A DNA stretch of 64,000 nucleotides from Lentibacillus sp. Marseille-P4043 (GTDB taxonomy: Bacteria > Bacillota > Bacilli > Bacillales > Amphibacillaceae). The notes under the pieces were generated by a model. The model was given only the letters and a program-made list of their open reading frames with translations. It was not told where the DNA came from and made no database searches. Position 1 is the stretch's first letter. Every line of letters begins with the position of its first letter. Positions 1 to 10,358 of the stretch are shown here, piece after piece. Both the position numbers and the translations under genes were made by a program. The DNA is taken from NCBI RefSeq assembly GCF_900258515.1, contig NZ_LT984884.1:2052744-2116743 (forward strand). The letters are read 5' to 3'.

Positions 1-354
1 CACAATCGGAACCGACCCTATTTGATTTCCACTTGTAAAATAACTGGTAGTTTATCAAATAAAATAGCAGAGTGAGAATATCTATTCCCACTCTGCTAAA
101 GTTATTGCTATTTATCATGCTATTTTAACCAACAAATGGCCAAATGCATTGATATAACTACAAAAATAAGGGTGCGATACTGTATGTGATTTTGCACCCC
201 ATTTATATTGTTATTTGTTGTTTGGCAACCTTAAAGAGAACCCGTTATCTCCAAACGCGAGACCTTCTTTTTTATGTTCCTAAAAATTCCTTTTATATTT
301 TCCCTCTTTTATAACAAACTATTGATGACGGAATGAATTTGAGAGGAAAGCGAA
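1..354. other. gene-free left edge with two hairpins
   Basis: No convincing coding sequence is visible here. A 14-bp hairpin lies at 66-97 (arms AGCAGAGTG/CACTCTGCT, inner GAATA/TATTC). It is T-rich on the minus-strand exit side, so it could be a terminator in that direction. A second hairpin at 158-206 has arms GGGTGC/GCACCC flanked by A-rich and T-rich tracts and could terminate a plus-strand gene lying left of the window. The last 50 bases should hold the ykoP promoter, but I see no strong -35/-10 pair. Confidence 0.5.
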
Positions 355-891
355 ATGAAAAGCTATTTACTAAGTGTGTGGAATGCACTCGACCCTATTT
401 ACTTTCGTATGACCCGTTTACACTATGTAACGGATCATGAAAAACAAAATACATTATTTCGCGTTAGGCTTACCCGATATAAAGGAAAGTCGGTAGTGCT
501 AAACGATGGTACAGTAATAAACAAAAATGATTTACTTATAAAAATTCATTTGCATAATGTGAAGATGCTTCGCGAACTGAACCAAATAAATAGTGAGATG
601 AAGCGTGGAGTGTATGTCTATCATATGGTGAAACGCTCGTTGCCTCGACTCGCTAAATTTGTCCGGATGCATCAGAAAACAAATGAAATTAAAGGTATTA
701 TTGGGATAACAACCTTGTATCGTGGTGCAGACCGACTTGGATTTGATATCTGTCCAATCGGTAATTTTTATTATACTCTTTATAAAAAGTTGACTTTCCT
801 GCCGATTAACTTTTTGGCAAACACACCATACCTCCAACAGCCAGTTTATTTGTTTATGTCGAAAGAGCAATTACTAAAGCGAGGATTCTGA
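355..891 (+). CDS. ykoP: YkoP-like conserved protein of unknown function
   Basis: This encodes 178 residues with no signal peptide and no obvious catalytic motif. The sequence is basic, with an aromatic-rich N-terminus (SVWNALDPIYFRMTR). It resembles the uncharacterised YkoP protein of Bacillus. The identification is supported by context, because the next two genes look like YkoQ (phosphohydrolase) and YkoN (glycosyltransferase), which neighbour ykoP in B. subtilis. A GAGAGG ribosome site lies about 10 bases before ATG 355. The 3' end overlaps the convergent ykoQ by 18 bp. A role linked to membrane or glycolipid chemistry is inference from neighbours only. Confidence 0.7.
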   Translation: MKSYLLSVWNALDPIYFRMTRLHYVTDHEKQNTLFRVRLTRYKGKSVVLNDGTVINKNDLLIKIHLHNVKMLRELNQINSEMKRGVYVYHMVKRSLPRLAKFVRMHQKTNEIKGIIGITTLYRGADRLGFDICPIGNFYYTLYKKLTFLPINFLANTPYLQQPVYLFMSKEQLLKRGF

Positions 892-1704
892 TTGCGTTGT
901 AATACGATGGAACGTAATTTCTGGGCGGCTGCCAATGCGGATATTTAATCCTGTTTGACCTAACCCTTCACTAATGTAGTATGGCATGTCGTTTTGCTTA
1001 TGCAGCCCTTTAATAATATGTTGACGGGCAAGTTTTCCCATTTTAGCTAGATGGTATGCTTTTGGGTAACATATTTGTCCGCCGTGAAAATGACCTGCCA
1101 TCAAATAGTCGAATTTATAACTGTCCATGTCCAGAACTACTGTTGGGTCATGAGTCAGAATAATGTTTGTCCCATTTTTAACATGTTGAAAAGCTAATGG
1201 GATATTACTTCGATTCGTACTATAGTCATCAATGCCGATAATATTTACCTTGCTTTCGTTTATTGTGATTGTTTCACTAGCATTTTGTAAAACATGGCAA
1301 CCGTAAGTTTCTAACAGCATTTTAAGTTCATGAAGGTCTGTGTCATGAAGAACGTAATCATGATTGCCAAAGACAGCATAAATCCCGTACTTCGGATGTA
1401 AATGCTGGAGAACGTCCAAATAAGGTGCTAGTTTTGGAATACTTCGTTTGCGATCTAAGAAATCACCTGTTAGAGCAATGATATCAAACGATTCGTTTTT
1501 TAGTTTAGTTGCTAATTGTTCTGGTGTTATCGAGATATGTTCTACATGTATATCGGAAAGATGCAGGATGGATAACGACTGCTTCAGATTGTTTGGCTGA
1601 TTTGCGACTGTGATTTTATTAATTGTAACGTCTTTTGTGTTTTTATATGCTTTATAGATAAGAATAATGATAATGATCAAAATAAGCGTAAGTATAATTT
1701 TCAT
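874..1704 (-). CDS. ykoQ: membrane-anchored calcineurin-like metallophosphoesterase (YkoQ)
   Basis: This is a 276-residue metallophosphoesterase. The full dinuclear metal signature is visible in order: DIHVEH (DxH), GDFLD (GDxxD), GNHDY (GNHD), a later THD and GHFHGGQ (GHxH). The N-terminus MKIILTLILIIIIILIY is one hydrophobic helix, so the enzyme is probably membrane-tethered. Family members of this YkoQ/YaeI type hydrolyse phosphoesters, some on UDP-diacylglucosamine-like lipids; the substrate here is unknown. I chose ATG 1704 because a GGAGAGGAG site precedes it; an open frame continues to 1887 but has no ribosome site. It is divergent from ykoN and convergent with ykoP. Confidence 0.85.
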   Translation of the reverse strand: MKIILTLILIIIIILIYKAYKNTKDVTINKITVANQPNNLKQSLSILHLSDIHVEHISITPEQLATKLKNESFDIIALTGDFLDRKRSIPKLAPYLDVLQHLHPKYGIYAVFGNHDYVLHDTDLHELKMLLETYGCHVLQNASETITINESKVNIIGIDDYSTNRSNIPLAFQHVKNGTNIILTHDPTVVLDMDSYKFDYLMAGHFHGGQICYPKAYHLAKMGKLARQHIIKGLHKQNDMPYYISEGLGQTGLNIRIGSRPEITFHRITTQSESSL

Positions 1705-1853
1705 AGAAGAAATCTCCTCTCCACTTAAAATTATACCATGCGTCGTTAAGCTGATTGAGAGGTAATTGATGGGATTAGCTAATAGAGTACAAAAAAGTCC
1801 GGTGAAAATTTTTATCCTTCTCTTTGAACACAACTTATTTGGAGATGATCGCA

Positions 1854-2966
1854 ATGAACCAACGGATAGCAGCTTTGTTTTTGCCATTTATGCAAATTCA
1901 AACAGGGCATCATCATGTTGCAGATGCCATAATACATGATTTGAAAAAATGTGAGCAAAAAATAAGTTGTGAAAAAGTGGATATCTTGTCCTATAGTTAT
2001 GGGGGGATTGAGAAAGCAGTGTCATCCACTTATTTGACGTGGATCAAACTATTCCCAAATGTTTATAATTGGCTCTACCAGCATGCAGCATATAACCGAA
2101 CCATTCACTCCAGTCGTCATGTTCTTTATGAATTATTATTTACATATTTTTTTAAGCGATTGATTCAGGAGAAAAAGCCTCGAATAATTTTTTGTACACA
2201 TGCGCTTCCATCCATGATTGCCAGTAGATTAAAGGAGAAAAAACAGCTTGATGCGATAATTATTAATGTGTATACGGATTATTTTATCAATCGTATATGG
2301 GGGTTACATGGTATTGATTATCATTTTGTCCCAACTGCTATGGTCAAAGATTACTTAGTAGATCAAGGAATCCAAGCAGATCGTATTTTTATTACTGGCA
2401 TTCCTGTCCATTCTGCATTTTTCAGACAGGGAAAGGAGCGGCAGATGACAAGAACAATTACACTGCTTGTTACTGGTGGAAGTCTTGGGGTTGGGGCAAT
2501 CGCACGTTTACTGGATAAAATATGCGAAGATTGTCTTCGTTTTCATATCTTATGTGGTAAAAATAAAAAGTTGTACGAAGAGATTAAACGGAGAAGTAAT
2601 CCGAATGTTATCCCTCATTCTTACATAACATGCAGGGATGAAATGAATGATTTATACGAACAAGTTGATGCTGTCGTGACAAAACCAGGAGGTGTCACAA
2701 TCAGTGAAAGTTTACAAAAAAAGAAACCGATTTTTGTTTTTAATCCATTGCCGGGTCAAGAGGAAATTAATGCGGATCAATTGCAACAGCAAGGATTAAT
2801 AATACGATCAACACTAAACGATTTGGAACATCAAATTATTAGCTTTTTCTCGAACAGCAACCAAAGGGAAATGTACCAGCAAAAAATGAAGGCGTATCAC
2901 AAAAATCTCGTGGAGGAATCAATATACGAAATTGTTGACAAATTAATAGCTGCCCATACTAATTAG
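1854..2966 (+). CDS. ykoN: MGDG-synthase/MurG-like glycosyltransferase (YkoN)
   Basis: This 370-residue GT-B glycosyltransferase is of the family 28 / diacylglycerol glycosyltransferase type. The N-terminal acceptor half carries TGHHHVADA, equivalent to the GxGHxxAA loop of MGDG synthases. The C-terminal nucleotide-sugar half carries the hallmark TKPGG..ISESL and PLPGQEEINADQL motifs. Such enzymes transfer a sugar from UDP-sugar to a lipid acceptor at the inner membrane face. The start at 1854 is set by GGAG eight bases upstream. A hairpin terminator follows at 2969. The ykoQ/ykoN pairing suggests lipid-linked sugar metabolism, which is inference. Confidence 0.82.
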   Translation: MNQRIAALFLPFMQIQTGHHHVADAIIHDLKKCEQKISCEKVDILSYSYGGIEKAVSSTYLTWIKLFPNVYNWLYQHAAYNRTIHSSRHVLYELLFTYFFKRLIQEKKPRIIFCTHALPSMIASRLKEKKQLDAIIINVYTDYFINRIWGLHGIDYHFVPTAMVKDYLVDQGIQADRIFITGIPVHSAFFRQGKERQMTRTITLLVTGGSLGVGAIARLLDKICEDCLRFHILCGKNKKLYEEIKRRSNPNVIPHSYITCRDEMNDLYEQVDAVVTKPGGVTISESLQKKKPIFVFNPLPGQEEINADQLQQQGLIIRSTLNDLEHQIISFFSNSNQREMYQQKMKAYHKNLVEESIYEIVDKLIAAHTN

Positions 2967-2968
2967 AA

Positions 2969-2996
2969 AAACATCAGCGACTGGCTGGTGTTTTTG
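2969..2996 (+). terminator. intrinsic terminator after ykoN
   Basis: The stem ACATCAGC/GCTGGTGT with a five-base loop is followed by a TTTTTGTGTTT tract. Confidence 0.8.
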
Positions 2997-3063
2997 TGTT
3001 TGGCTAGAGATGATTTTATAGGTTAGATTTCGGGTACAATGGACAATAGATAAGCAAAGTGTT

Positions 3064-3077
3064 AGAATATTTGTTCG
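3064..3077. promoter_or_regulatory. LexA (SOS) operator upstream of uvrBA
   Basis: AGAATATTTGTTCG matches the Gram-positive LexA box CGAACN4GTTCG at GAA on the left and perfectly at GTTCG on the right. It lies 63 bp before the uvrB start. UvrBA is a classic SOS operon in Bacillus, so damage induction is expected. Confidence 0.75.
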
Positions 3078-3139
3078 CGTTTATGTTAAACTAGATAAAT
3101 AATGATAAGATGATTACGAAGATGAACGGAGGTTGCCTT

Positions 3140-5122
3140 GTGGAAGAACAGTTTGAACTAGTGGCTAAATATGAGCCTCAGGGAGATCAACCGAAAGCAA
3201 TAAAAGAAATAGTTGACAAAGTGTTGGCAGGTCAACGTCATCAAACGCTACTTGGGGCAACGGGTACAGGGAAAACATTTACCGTCTCAAACGTTGTCCA
3301 GGAGATCAACCGACCAACACTTGTTATAGCACATAATAAAACATTAGCAGGTCAGCTTTACAGTGAGTTTAAAGAATATTTTCCGAATAATGCTGTGGAA
3401 TACTTTGTAAGTTTTTACGATTACTATCAACCAGAAGCATATGTACCATCATCAGATACATTTATTGAGAAAGATGCTAGTATCAATGATGAGATCGATA
3501 AATTACGCCACTCAGCAACGTCATCACTTTTTGAACGTCGTGATGTTTTAGTAGTTGCTAGTGTCTCTTGTATTTATGGACTAGGTTCACCAGAAGAATA
3601 CGGTAGTCACATGCTTTCATTAAGAATGGGAATGGAAAAAGAACGTGATCAATTGTTACGAGACTTGGTAGATATCCAATATGCGAGAAATGATATTGAT
3701 TTTCAACGTGGTACGTTCCGTGTGCGGGGGGACTCTGTTGAAGTAATTCCTGCTTCTCGAGAAGAACATTGTTTGCGGATTGAATTTTTTGGTGATGAAA
3801 TAGATCGAATTCGTGAAGTTGATGCACTTACAGGAGAAATTATTGGTGACCGTGAGCATGTAACGATTTTCCCTGCTTCCCACTTTGTTACGCGGGAGGA
3901 AAGGCTGAAAAAAGCGATCGAAAACATTGAAAAAGAGTTGGAAGAACGATTAAAGGAATTACGCGATCAGAACAAACTGCTAGAAGCACAGCGACTAGAA
4001 CAACGGACAAATTATGACATCGAAATGATGCAAGAAATGGGTTTTTGTTCAGGAATTGAAAACTATTCAAGGCATTTAACGTTGCGTGAGGAAGGTGCAA
4101 CTCCTTATACCTTGTTTGATTATTTCCCAGACGACTTCTTGGTGGTTATCGATGAATCACACGCTACACTACCACAAATTAGAGGGATGTATAATGGTGA
4201 CAGGGCTAGAAAACAAGTATTAGTTGATCACGGGTTTCGGCTTCCGTCAGCATTGGATAATCGACCATTGAAATTTGGTGAATTTGAGAAGCAAACCAAT
4301 CAGCTCATCTACGTTTCGGCAACACCTGGACCATATGAAATGGAACACTCACCAGAAATGACCGAACAAATTATTCGTCCAACCGGTTTATTAGATCCCG
4401 AAATAGACGTTCGCCCAATTAAGGGACAAATTGATGATTTAATTGGTGAGATTAATAAGCGAACAGAACACAATGAGCGAGTGCTCGTTACGACATTGAC
4501 GAAGAAGATGGCGGAAGATTTAACGGATTATTTAAAAGAGCTTGGTATAAAAGTTGCTTACTTACATTCGGAAATTAAAACATTGGAGCGGATCGAAGTT
4601 ATTCGAGATTTGCGAACAGGAAAATATGATGTACTTGTGGGGATTAACTTATTACGAGAAGGGCTTGATATACCGGAAGTTTCACTCGTGGCTATTTTAG
4701 ATGCAGACAAGGAAGGTTTTTTACGTTCCGACCGTTCGTTAATCCAAACGATGGGGCGCGCAGCAAGAAATGAACATGGTGAAGTTATTATGTATGCCGA
4801 TAAAATAACAAAATCTATGCAGGTTGCGATCGATGAAACGAATCGGCGTCGTGAAAAGCAAATGGCCTATAATGAAGCACATCATATTACCCCAACAACA
4901 ATTAAGAAAGATGTACGCGATGTTATTCAAGCTACCGTTGCAGCCGAAGATCAGGAAACATACGATGAAAAGACGAAAGATATATCGAAGTTACCGAAGA
5001 AGGAAAAGAAAAAACTTATCGAGAATATGGAAAAAGAAATGAAAGATGCAGCCAAGGCGCTTGATTTCGAAAAAGCTGCGGAATTACGTGATATTGTTCT
5101 TGAACTAAAAGCGGAAGGGTGA
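3140..5122 (+). CDS. uvrB: excinuclease ABC subunit B
   Basis: UvrB, 660 residues, is the helicase-like damage-verification subunit of nucleotide excision repair; UvrA loads it and it then recruits UvrC. Walker A GATGTGKT lies at about residues 39-46, and the beta-hairpin region ([10 protein letters not shown]) follows. The DEAD-like box is IDESHA, and helicase motif VI is [10 protein letters not shown]-terminal UVR domain ([13 protein letters not shown]) contacts UvrC. I chose GTG 3140, preceded by CGGAGG, over an upstream ATG at 3110 that has no ribosome site. The length is normal. It forms an operon with uvrA seven bases downstream, under a LexA box. Confidence 0.97.
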   Translation: MEEQFELVAKYEPQGDQPKAIKEIVDKVLAGQRHQTLLGATGTGKTFTVSNVVQEINRPTLVIAHNKTLAGQLYSEFKEYFPNNAVEYFVSFYDYYQPEAYVPSSDTFIEKDASINDEIDKLRHSATSSLFERRDVLVVASVSCIYGLGSPEEYGSHMLSLRMGMEKERDQLLRDLVDIQYARNDIDFQRGTFRVRGDSVEVIPASREEHCLRIEFFGDEIDRIREVDALTGEIIGDREHVTIFPASHFVTREERLKKAIENIEKELEERLKELRDQNKLLEAQRLEQRTNYDIEMMQEMGFCSGIENYSRHLTLREEGATPYTLFDYFPDDFLVVIDESHATLPQIRGMYNGDRARKQVLVDHGFRLPSALDNRPLKFGEFEKQTNQLIYVSATPGPYEMEHSPEMTEQIIRPTGLLDPEIDVRPIKGQIDDLIGEINKRTEHNERVLVTTLTKKMAEDLTDYLKELGIKVAYLHSEIKTLERIEVIRDLRTGKYDVLVGINLLREGLDIPEVSLVAILDADKEGFLRSDRSLIQTMGRAARNEHGEVIMYADKITKSMQVAIDETNRRREKQMAYNEAHHITPTTIKKDVRDVIQATVAAEDQETYDEKTKDISKLPKKEKKKLIENMEKEMKDAAKALDFEKAAELRDIVLELKAEG

Positions 5123-5129
5123 CCGTCTT

Positions 5130-8006
5130 ATGCCTAGTAAAGCTATACAAATAAAAGGTGCCAGAGCACACAATTTAAAAAACGTTGATATAAACATCCC
5201 GAAAAACAAGCTTGTTGTCTTAACTGGTTTATCAGGATCGGGTAAGTCATCACTTGCATTTGACACAATTTATGCGGAAGGCCAGCGCCGTTATGTCGAG
5301 TCCCTTTCCGCATATGCACGCCAGTTTTTAGGACAGATGGATAAGCCTGATGTGGATGCAATTGAAGGACTGTCGCCAGCAATATCGATAGACCAAAAAA
5401 CAACAAGTAGAAATCCACGTTCAACAGTCGGGACAGTAACAGAAATCTATGATTACTTACGCCTGCTCTTCGCTCGAGTAGGGCACCCGACATGTCCGAA
5501 ACATGGTATTGAAATTAGCTCACAAACTGTACAACAAATGGTTGATCGTATTTTGGAATATCCAGAGCGCACCAAATTGCAAATTCTTGCACCAGTTGTT
5601 TCCGGGCGTAAAGGGGAACATGTCCAAACATTTGAGAAGTTAAAACAAGAAGGATATGTCCGGATTCGCGTTGATAAAGAGATGCGTGAAGTAACGGATG
5701 AAATCAAACTGGAGAAAAATAAAAAACATTCCATTGAGGTTGTTGTAGACAGGATTGTTGTAAAAGATGGGATTGCCGGTAGACTAAGTGATTCAATTGA
5801 AACAGCCTTAGCTCTTGGGGAGGGCAACCTAATCGTCGATGTGATTGGTGAAGAGGAATTAAAATTTAGTGAAAACCACGCATGTCCGATTTGTGGGTTT
5901 TCGATCAGTGAATTGGAACCTCGCTTATTTTCGTTTAATAGCCCGTTTGGAGCGTGTCCAACTTGTGATGGTTTAGGAACCAACTTGGAGGTTGATCTTG
6001 ATTTGGTTATTCCGGATTGGGATAAAACGTTAAATGAACACGCTATTGCTGCTTGGGAGCCAATTAGTTCGCAGTATTATCCACAATTATTAAAGAGCGT
6101 TTGTACCCATTATGGAATTGATATGGATACACCGGTTAAGAAACTTTCAAAAAAACAGCTAGATATTATTTTAAATGGGAGTGGCAAGGAAAAAATTCAT
6201 TTCCATTATGTAAATGATTTTGGGAAGATTCGTGACAATGAAATTATGTTTGAAGGGGTCTTGAATAACATTGCAAGACGATTTCGCGAAACATCGTCAG
6301 ACTTCATTCGGGAGACCCTGGAAAAATATATGGCCCATAAAGATTGTCCTACGTGTAATGGATACCGATTAAAAGAAGAAGCACTTGCTGTATTGATAAA
6401 TAATCTGCACATTAGTCAGGTTACAGACTTTTCCATTACTGAAGCGAAGGATTTTTTCAACAGCTTGGATCTAACTGAAAAGGAAGAAAAAATTGCCCAA
6501 ATGATTTTGAAGGAAATTGGTAATCGCCTTGAATTCTTAAATAATGTAGGGCTTGATTACTTAACATTATCGCGTGCTGCTGGGACACTTTCCGGTGGGG
6601 AAGCCCAACGAATCCGCTTAGCAACGCAAATTGGCTCCGCGTTAACTGGAGTATTATACGTGTTGGATGAACCATCGATTGGCTTACATCAGCGTGATAA
6701 CGATCGTCTAATTAATACGTTGAAGCAGATGCGTGATTTGGATAACACATTGATTGTTGTTGAGCATGATGAAGATACAATGCTTGCAGCTGATTGGCTA
6801 ATTGATATTGGACCAGGTGCAGGTGAACATGGTGGTGCAATTGTAGCAAGTGGGACACCTGAGAAAGTAATGAAAAATAAGAAATCCTTAACTGGTAAAT
6901 ATTTGGCTGGGAAAGAATTTGTTCCCCTTCCAGTCGAACGCAGAAAACCAACGAAAAAGCAAATTGAAGTAGTCGGTGCTGAAGAAAACAATTTAAAGAA
7001 TATAACAGCTGAGTTCCCACTTGGATTAATGACAGTTGTAACCGGTGTTTCTGGTTCGGGTAAAAGTACATTGGTGAATGAGATTTTATATAAATCATTA
7101 GCGAAAGAGCTTTATCGTGGAAAACACAAGCCCGGAAAACATAAAAAAGTTAATGGAATAAATAACATCGAAAAAGTAATTGATATTGATCAATCCCCAA
7201 TCGGGCGGACACCACGTTCGAATCCGGCAACATATACGGGTATGTTTGATAATATCCGTGATGTGTTCGCACAAACGAATGAGGCCAAAATTCGCGGTTA
7301 CAAAAAGGGACGTTTCAGCTTTAATGTAAAAGGTGGACGTTGTGAAGCGTGCCGAGGTGATGGCATTATAAAAATTGAAATGCACTTTCTGCCGGATGTG
7401 TATGTTCCGTGTGAAGTTTGTCATGGCAAACGCTATAACCGGGAAACATTAGAAGTGAAATACAAAGGCAAAAATATTGCTGATGTGTTGGAGATGACCG
7501 TCGAAGAAGCGCTGGACTTTTTTGCCAATATCCCTAAGATAAAACGAAAGCTGCAAACCGTTTATGATGTTGGACTAGGCTACGTCAAATTAGGCCAGCC
7601 CGCCACAACATTATCAGGTGGGGAAGCACAACGGGTGAAATTAGCTAGTGAATTACACCGAAGATCCAATGGCAAATCATTTTATATTTTAGATGAACCA
7701 ACAACAGGATTACATGTGGATGATATTAAACGGTTGTTAAGTGTACTGCAGCGGTTGGTTGACAATGGCGACACGGTGTTAATTATTGAACACAATCTTG
7801 ATGTCATTAAGACCGCCGATCATATTATGGATCTCGGTCCTGAAGGTGGCGACCGTGGTGGGCAAATTATCGCAACGGGAACACCTGAACAAATTGCGGA
7901 AACCGAAGCATCGTATACAGGATGGTATTTGAAGCCAATCTTGGAACGCGATCGAAAGCGGATGGAAGAAGTGCTTGAGAAGAAAGAAAAAGTTGGTTCG
8001 AAGTGA
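5130..8006 (+). CDS. uvrA: excinuclease ABC subunit A
   Basis: UvrA, 958 residues, is the dimeric ABC-type damage sensor of excision repair. The first Walker A is GLSGSGKS (residues 33-40) and the second is GVSGSGKS. Two ABC signatures LSGGEAQR are present. Two zinc modules are visible: CPIC...CPTC in the first half and CEAC...CEVC in the second. DNA binds across the dimer and UvrB is handed over. It starts seven bases after the uvrB stop and so is co-transcribed with it. A terminator hairpin follows at 8012. Nothing is truncated. Confidence 0.98.
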   Translation: MPSKAIQIKGARAHNLKNVDINIPKNKLVVLTGLSGSGKSSLAFDTIYAEGQRRYVESLSAYARQFLGQMDKPDVDAIEGLSPAISIDQKTTSRNPRSTVGTVTEIYDYLRLLFARVGHPTCPKHGIEISSQTVQQMVDRILEYPERTKLQILAPVVSGRKGEHVQTFEKLKQEGYVRIRVDKEMREVTDEIKLEKNKKHSIEVVVDRIVVKDGIAGRLSDSIETALALGEGNLIVDVIGEEELKFSENHACPICGFSISELEPRLFSFNSPFGACPTCDGLGTNLEVDLDLVIPDWDKTLNEHAIAAWEPISSQYYPQLLKSVCTHYGIDMDTPVKKLSKKQLDIILNGSGKEKIHFHYVNDFGKIRDNEIMFEGVLNNIARRFRETSSDFIRETLEKYMAHKDCPTCNGYRLKEEALAVLINNLHISQVTDFSITEAKDFFNSLDLTEKEEKIAQMILKEIGNRLEFLNNVGLDYLTLSRAAGTLSGGEAQRIRLATQIGSALTGVLYVLDEPSIGLHQRDNDRLINTLKQMRDLDNTLIVVEHDEDTMLAADWLIDIGPGAGEHGGAIVASGTPEKVMKNKKSLTGKYLAGKEFVPLPVERRKPTKKQIEVVGAEENNLKNITAEFPLGLMTVVTGVSGSGKSTLVNEILYKSLAKELYRGKHKPGKHKKVNGINNIEKVIDIDQSPIGRTPRSNPATYTGMFDNIRDVFAQTNEAKIRGYKKGRFSFNVKGGRCEACRGDGIIKIEMHFLPDVYVPCEVCHGKRYNRETLEVKYKGKNIADVLEMTVEEALDFFANIPKIKRKLQTVYDVGLGYVKLGQPATTLSGGEAQRVKLASELHRRSNGKSFYILDEPTTGLHVDDIKRLLSVLQRLVDNGDTVLIIEHNLDVIKTADHIMDLGPEGGDRGGQIIATGTPEQIAETEASYTGWYLKPILERDRKRMEEVLEKKEKVGSK

Positions 8007-8011
8007 CGTTG

Positions 8012-8047
8012 CAGGCAGTAAGTCCTTTATGGGTTTACTGTCTTTTT
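8012..8047 (+). terminator. intrinsic terminator of uvrBA
   Basis: The stem GGCAGTAA/TTACTGTC with a short GC-paired inner part is followed by TTTTTATTG. Confidence 0.75.
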
Positions 8048-8095
8048 ATTGTTTGCTCAACGGATTTCATATCATCGGTAAAGCGGACAAATTTT

Positions 8096-8124
8096 TTGAC
8101 GCATTACTTATGTTTAGGTAATGT
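8096..8124 (+). promoter_or_regulatory. probable SigA promoter of yojF-bshB2
   Basis: TTGACG (8096-8101) and TAATGT (8119-8124) are separated by 17 bp, 33 bp before the yojF start. Confidence 0.55.
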
Positions 8125-8156
8125 AAAAAGAGAAGTTTCTGGAGAGGAGCAAAGCA

Positions 8157-8510
8157 ATGAAACCGATTGAAATTGAAAAAGTACAAGAATCGTTTAAACG
8201 TTTTATTAATAAAGACGTCTATGTTCATTTAGAAACAACCAATGGTGCCTACGCAAGTCATTTTGATGATAAAGCATATAATGTTGGAGCCTATATTCGT
8301 AATGCGAAAGTGAAATTTTCCCAAGCGAAGATTGTTGGCGATGGAAAAGCATATCGTGCTGGACTAAAAATGGAATTTGGTTGGATATATGCCGAGGGAT
8401 TAACGGATTGGACAATACAGGGAGATAATCAGTTACTACTAGCTGGACATGATCGTGAAGGACGTTTAATGGTTTCACTAGAAGTTAGTGAAACACCATT
8501 TCGTTATTAA
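8157..8510 (+). CDS. yojF: YojF family protein (DUF1806)
   Basis: This is a small soluble protein of 117 residues that looks beta-rich (KDVYVHLETTNGAYASH, VKFSQAKIVGDGKAYRAGLK). It resembles YojF of Bacillus, which has no assigned activity and is routinely encoded just before the bacillithiol deacetylase BshB2 (YojG), as here. GGAGAGGAG precedes ATG 8157, and bshB2 begins 30 bp after the stop. A role supporting BshB2 or bacillithiol metabolism is inferred from this conserved pairing only. Confidence 0.85.
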   Translation: MKPIEIEKVQESFKRFINKDVYVHLETTNGAYASHFDDKAYNVGAYIRNAKVKFSQAKIVGDGKAYRAGLKMEFGWIYAEGLTDWTIQGDNQLLLAGHDREGRLMVSLEVSETPFRY

Positions 8511-8540
8511 GAGCACATTTTAGAGGGGATAGGTGATAAA

Positions 8541-9206
8541 ATGGAAAAACACGTTGTTGTTATATATCCGCATCCAGATGATGAATCATTTGGTGCAGCA
8601 GGAACAATTGCGGAATTTCGTGAACAGGGTGTGCCTGTTACATACCTATGTGGAACATTAGGTGAAATGGGGCGCAATATGGGAAAACCCACATTTGCCA
8701 ATCGCGAAACATTACCGGAAATTCGCAAAGAAGAGTTAATAAACGCATGTAAAGCACTTGATGTAGAATTAAAAATGCTTGGCTATCGTGATAAAACAAT
8801 CGAATTTGAAGATCGTCAGGAAGTTGCTGAACATTTAAAAGGTATTTTAGAAGAAATTGAACCAAGTCTTGTAATCACCCATTATCCTGGATATGCAGTA
8901 CACCCCGATCATAATGCTTTAGGTGCAGCTGCTATTGAAGCGGTGTGGCAGATGGATGAGAATAAGCGTCCAACTGTATGGGCACAAGCAATTTCAAATA
9001 ATTCCGCTGAAGAATTAGGTAAGCCTGATGTAAAAAATGATGTTATGGGTGCTTTTGATAAAAAGCTAGCAGCTATATCTGCGCATAAATCACAGGCTTT
9101 CGGCATTATGGACCAGTTTAAAGAAAGTCAGGAAGATGACGCGGCAGTTAGTGAAGGCGCAAAAAAGGTACTTGGTAAAGAACAATTTTATATATGGAAA
9201 TTCTAG
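8541..9206 (+). CDS. bshB2: bacillithiol biosynthesis deacetylase BshB2
   Basis: This 221-residue PIG-L/LmbE-family zinc deacetylase removes the acetyl group from GlcNAc-malate during bacillithiol synthesis, the main low-molecular-weight thiol of Bacillaceae. The zinc and catalytic motif PHPDDESFGAAG lies at about residues 11-22, and the third metal His is in the HPDHNALGAAA segment. BshB2 is the paralogue that backs up BshB1. It is translationally linked to yojF and followed by a terminator at 9225. Mycothiol-conjugate-amidase-like activity on bacillithiol adducts is a possible alternative. Confidence 0.9.
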   Translation: MEKHVVVIYPHPDDESFGAAGTIAEFREQGVPVTYLCGTLGEMGRNMGKPTFANRETLPEIRKEELINACKALDVELKMLGYRDKTIEFEDRQEVAEHLKGILEEIEPSLVITHYPGYAVHPDHNALGAAAIEAVWQMDENKRPTVWAQAISNNSAEELGKPDVKNDVMGAFDKKLAAISAHKSQAFGIMDQFKESQEDDAAVSEGAKKVLGKEQFYIWKF

Positions 9207-9224
9207 GATCAGATCCCGGAAGAT

Positions 9225-9261
9225 AATAGGTTGCCGATTATGGTAACCTATTATACTTTTT
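9225..9261 (+). terminator. intrinsic terminator after bshB2
   Basis: The stem AATAGGTTGCC/GGTAACCTATT (one G-T pair) is followed by a T-rich run. Confidence 0.8.
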
Positions 9262-9344
9262 ATAGGCTGTTTCTAAAAGAATGTTGTTTTATCACAATAG
9301 ATATATAATGCGACGTAACTAAAAAATTGCTTTCCCACCGTTCC

Positions 9345-9531
9345 GGAAATACACTACGCTTTCCGCGGGCGGCTGCTGAGCCTCCTCGTGCTAGGTGCTC
9401 GCCCGAGTTGCAAGCAATTTCGGTGAAGTAGCGCTCCTCGCAACTCGAGGCTTATTCGGTGGGAGTATTGCTCGTCGCACTGCGGGGTCTCACCTAGGCC
9501 TCTCTTCCCGCAGGAGTCTCCGTGTATTTCC
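9345..9531. repeat. GC-rich palindromic module 1 inside E1
   Basis: The outer arms GGAAATACAC (9345-9354) and GTGTATTTCC (9522-9531) are perfect. The inner landmarks CTTTCCGCGGG on the left and CCCGCAGGAGTC on the right are those of an interspersed repeat also present at 25168-25278. Confidence 0.65.
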
Positions 9532-9606
9532 TCCACTTATATTGTATTTACTACCAGTAACTGTAGGTGTATGTGTTCTATCAAGTCACATCCTACCACT
9601 TTACTA

Positions 9607-9823
9607 GTCCGGGTGAGTGGAGGGTGGTGACTCCTGCGGGAACAATGGTTTTCGGTGGGGCGAGTTAGCGCAGCCCCAGCACGAGCTGAAGACCCCGCAG
9701 AGTGGTTTGAAAAGGAGGGTCGACTAAAACCGTCCTTTGCGGACAACGTCGACATACCCCTCGCCGGGGCAAGGAGGCTGAGGCCGTGCCCGCGGAAAGC
9801 ATCCACCCGGAGCGATCCCGGAC
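9607..9823. repeat. GC-rich palindromic module 2 inside E1
   Basis: The outer arms are GTCCGGG (9607-9613) and CCCGGAC (9817-9823). The left arm carries ACTCCTGCGGGAA and CTGAAGACCCCGC. The right arm carries GAGGCTGAGGCC and GTGCCCGCGGAAAGC. It is the same family as the modules at 25168 and 25381. Confidence 0.6.
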
Positions 9824-10001
9824 GGCGGCAAATACGCGTGCTTATAGAAAAGAGCCCAGCAGTTACGACGCATTTTCTATCAACTACGACAGTAAAAACA
9901 ACAAGCATTGCAAAAAAGTCAACAAAAAATCGCAGGCATTATACCTGCGAAGCATAAGATGGGTCTCAGTGAAATTTCCCCGGTTTCATATCAGTAGTTA
10001 G

Positions 10002-10358
10002 CTACCGCGTTGCATCTTTAACGAGTTGGTTTAGTAATAGATTTAAAATCGATATTACTACCGCCGCAATAATGGCAGTTCCAAAACCGTTAATAACAAA
10101 GGATGAGCCCATCACTCCTTGTGTGATCATTAGTGTAATCGCATTAATCACAAATAAAAATAAACCAAGTGATATAACTGTAATTGGTAATGTAAAAATA
10201 ATTAAAATTGGCTTAACAATGACATTCAAGATGGACAAGATGAAACTGGCCAGCAAGGCTGCACCAAATTCCTCTAAATGAAAGGAATCAAACAACTGTG
10301 CTACCGCAATCAATGCAACCGCATTTAGGAATACGGACAAAAACCAGCGTAGGAACAT
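10002..10358 (-). CDS. yvlD: YvlD-like four-helix membrane protein (phage holin IV superfamily)
   Basis: This is a 118-residue integral membrane protein with about four hydrophobic segments (FLNAVALIAVAQL, ALLASFILSILNVIV, PITVISLGLFLFVINAI, GTAIIAAVVISILNLLL). It matches the DUF360 / phage-holin-IV-like family, to which YvlD of B. subtilis belongs. Its start overlaps the yvlC stop by one base (TAATG), so translation is coupled. In B. subtilis yvlABCD is cell-envelope-stress induced and lies beside hprK, the same order as here, although yvlA and yvlB are missing. The function is unknown. Confidence 0.8.
   Translation of the reverse strand: MFLRWFLSVFLNAVALIAVAQLFDSFHLEEFGAALLASFILSILNVIVKPILIIFTLPITVISLGLFLFVINAITLMITQGVMGSSFVINGFGTAIIAAVVISILNLLLNQLVKDATR

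Larger units (their letters stand above)
9282..9903. mobile_element. non-coding element E1 with A/B terminal inverted sequences
   Basis: The left end (A type, 9282-9319) reads TGTTGTTTTATCACAATAGA and runs on into ATGCGACGTAAC. The right end (B type, 9862-9903), read inward on the minus strand, starts TGTTGTTTTTACTG, passes GTAGTTGATAGAAAATGCG and ends CGTAAC. The same A and B ends recur at 10688-11065 and 25068-25590. The interior holds two large GC-rich imperfect palindromes (9345-9531 and 9607-9823) and no gene. I see no target duplication and no transposase, so it would be a non-autonomous (MITE-like) element. The 795 bp from 9207 to 10001 contain nothing else coding. Confidence 0.6.

Noticed and set aside
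1705..1887. N-terminal extension of YkoQ
   Set aside because: It has no ribosome site and overlaps the ykoN start region, and the hydrophobic anchor after ATG 1704 is the expected N-terminus.
5143..7424. Antisense frames within uvrA (and similar ones in eno, pgk, ptsI, rnr)
   Set aside because: They are shadows of strongly conserved genes on the other strand.
9354..9957. Arg/Pro-rich open frames of 60-123 codons in element E1
   Set aside because: They lie in GC-rich palindromes, overlap on both strands and have no ribosome sites or family features.
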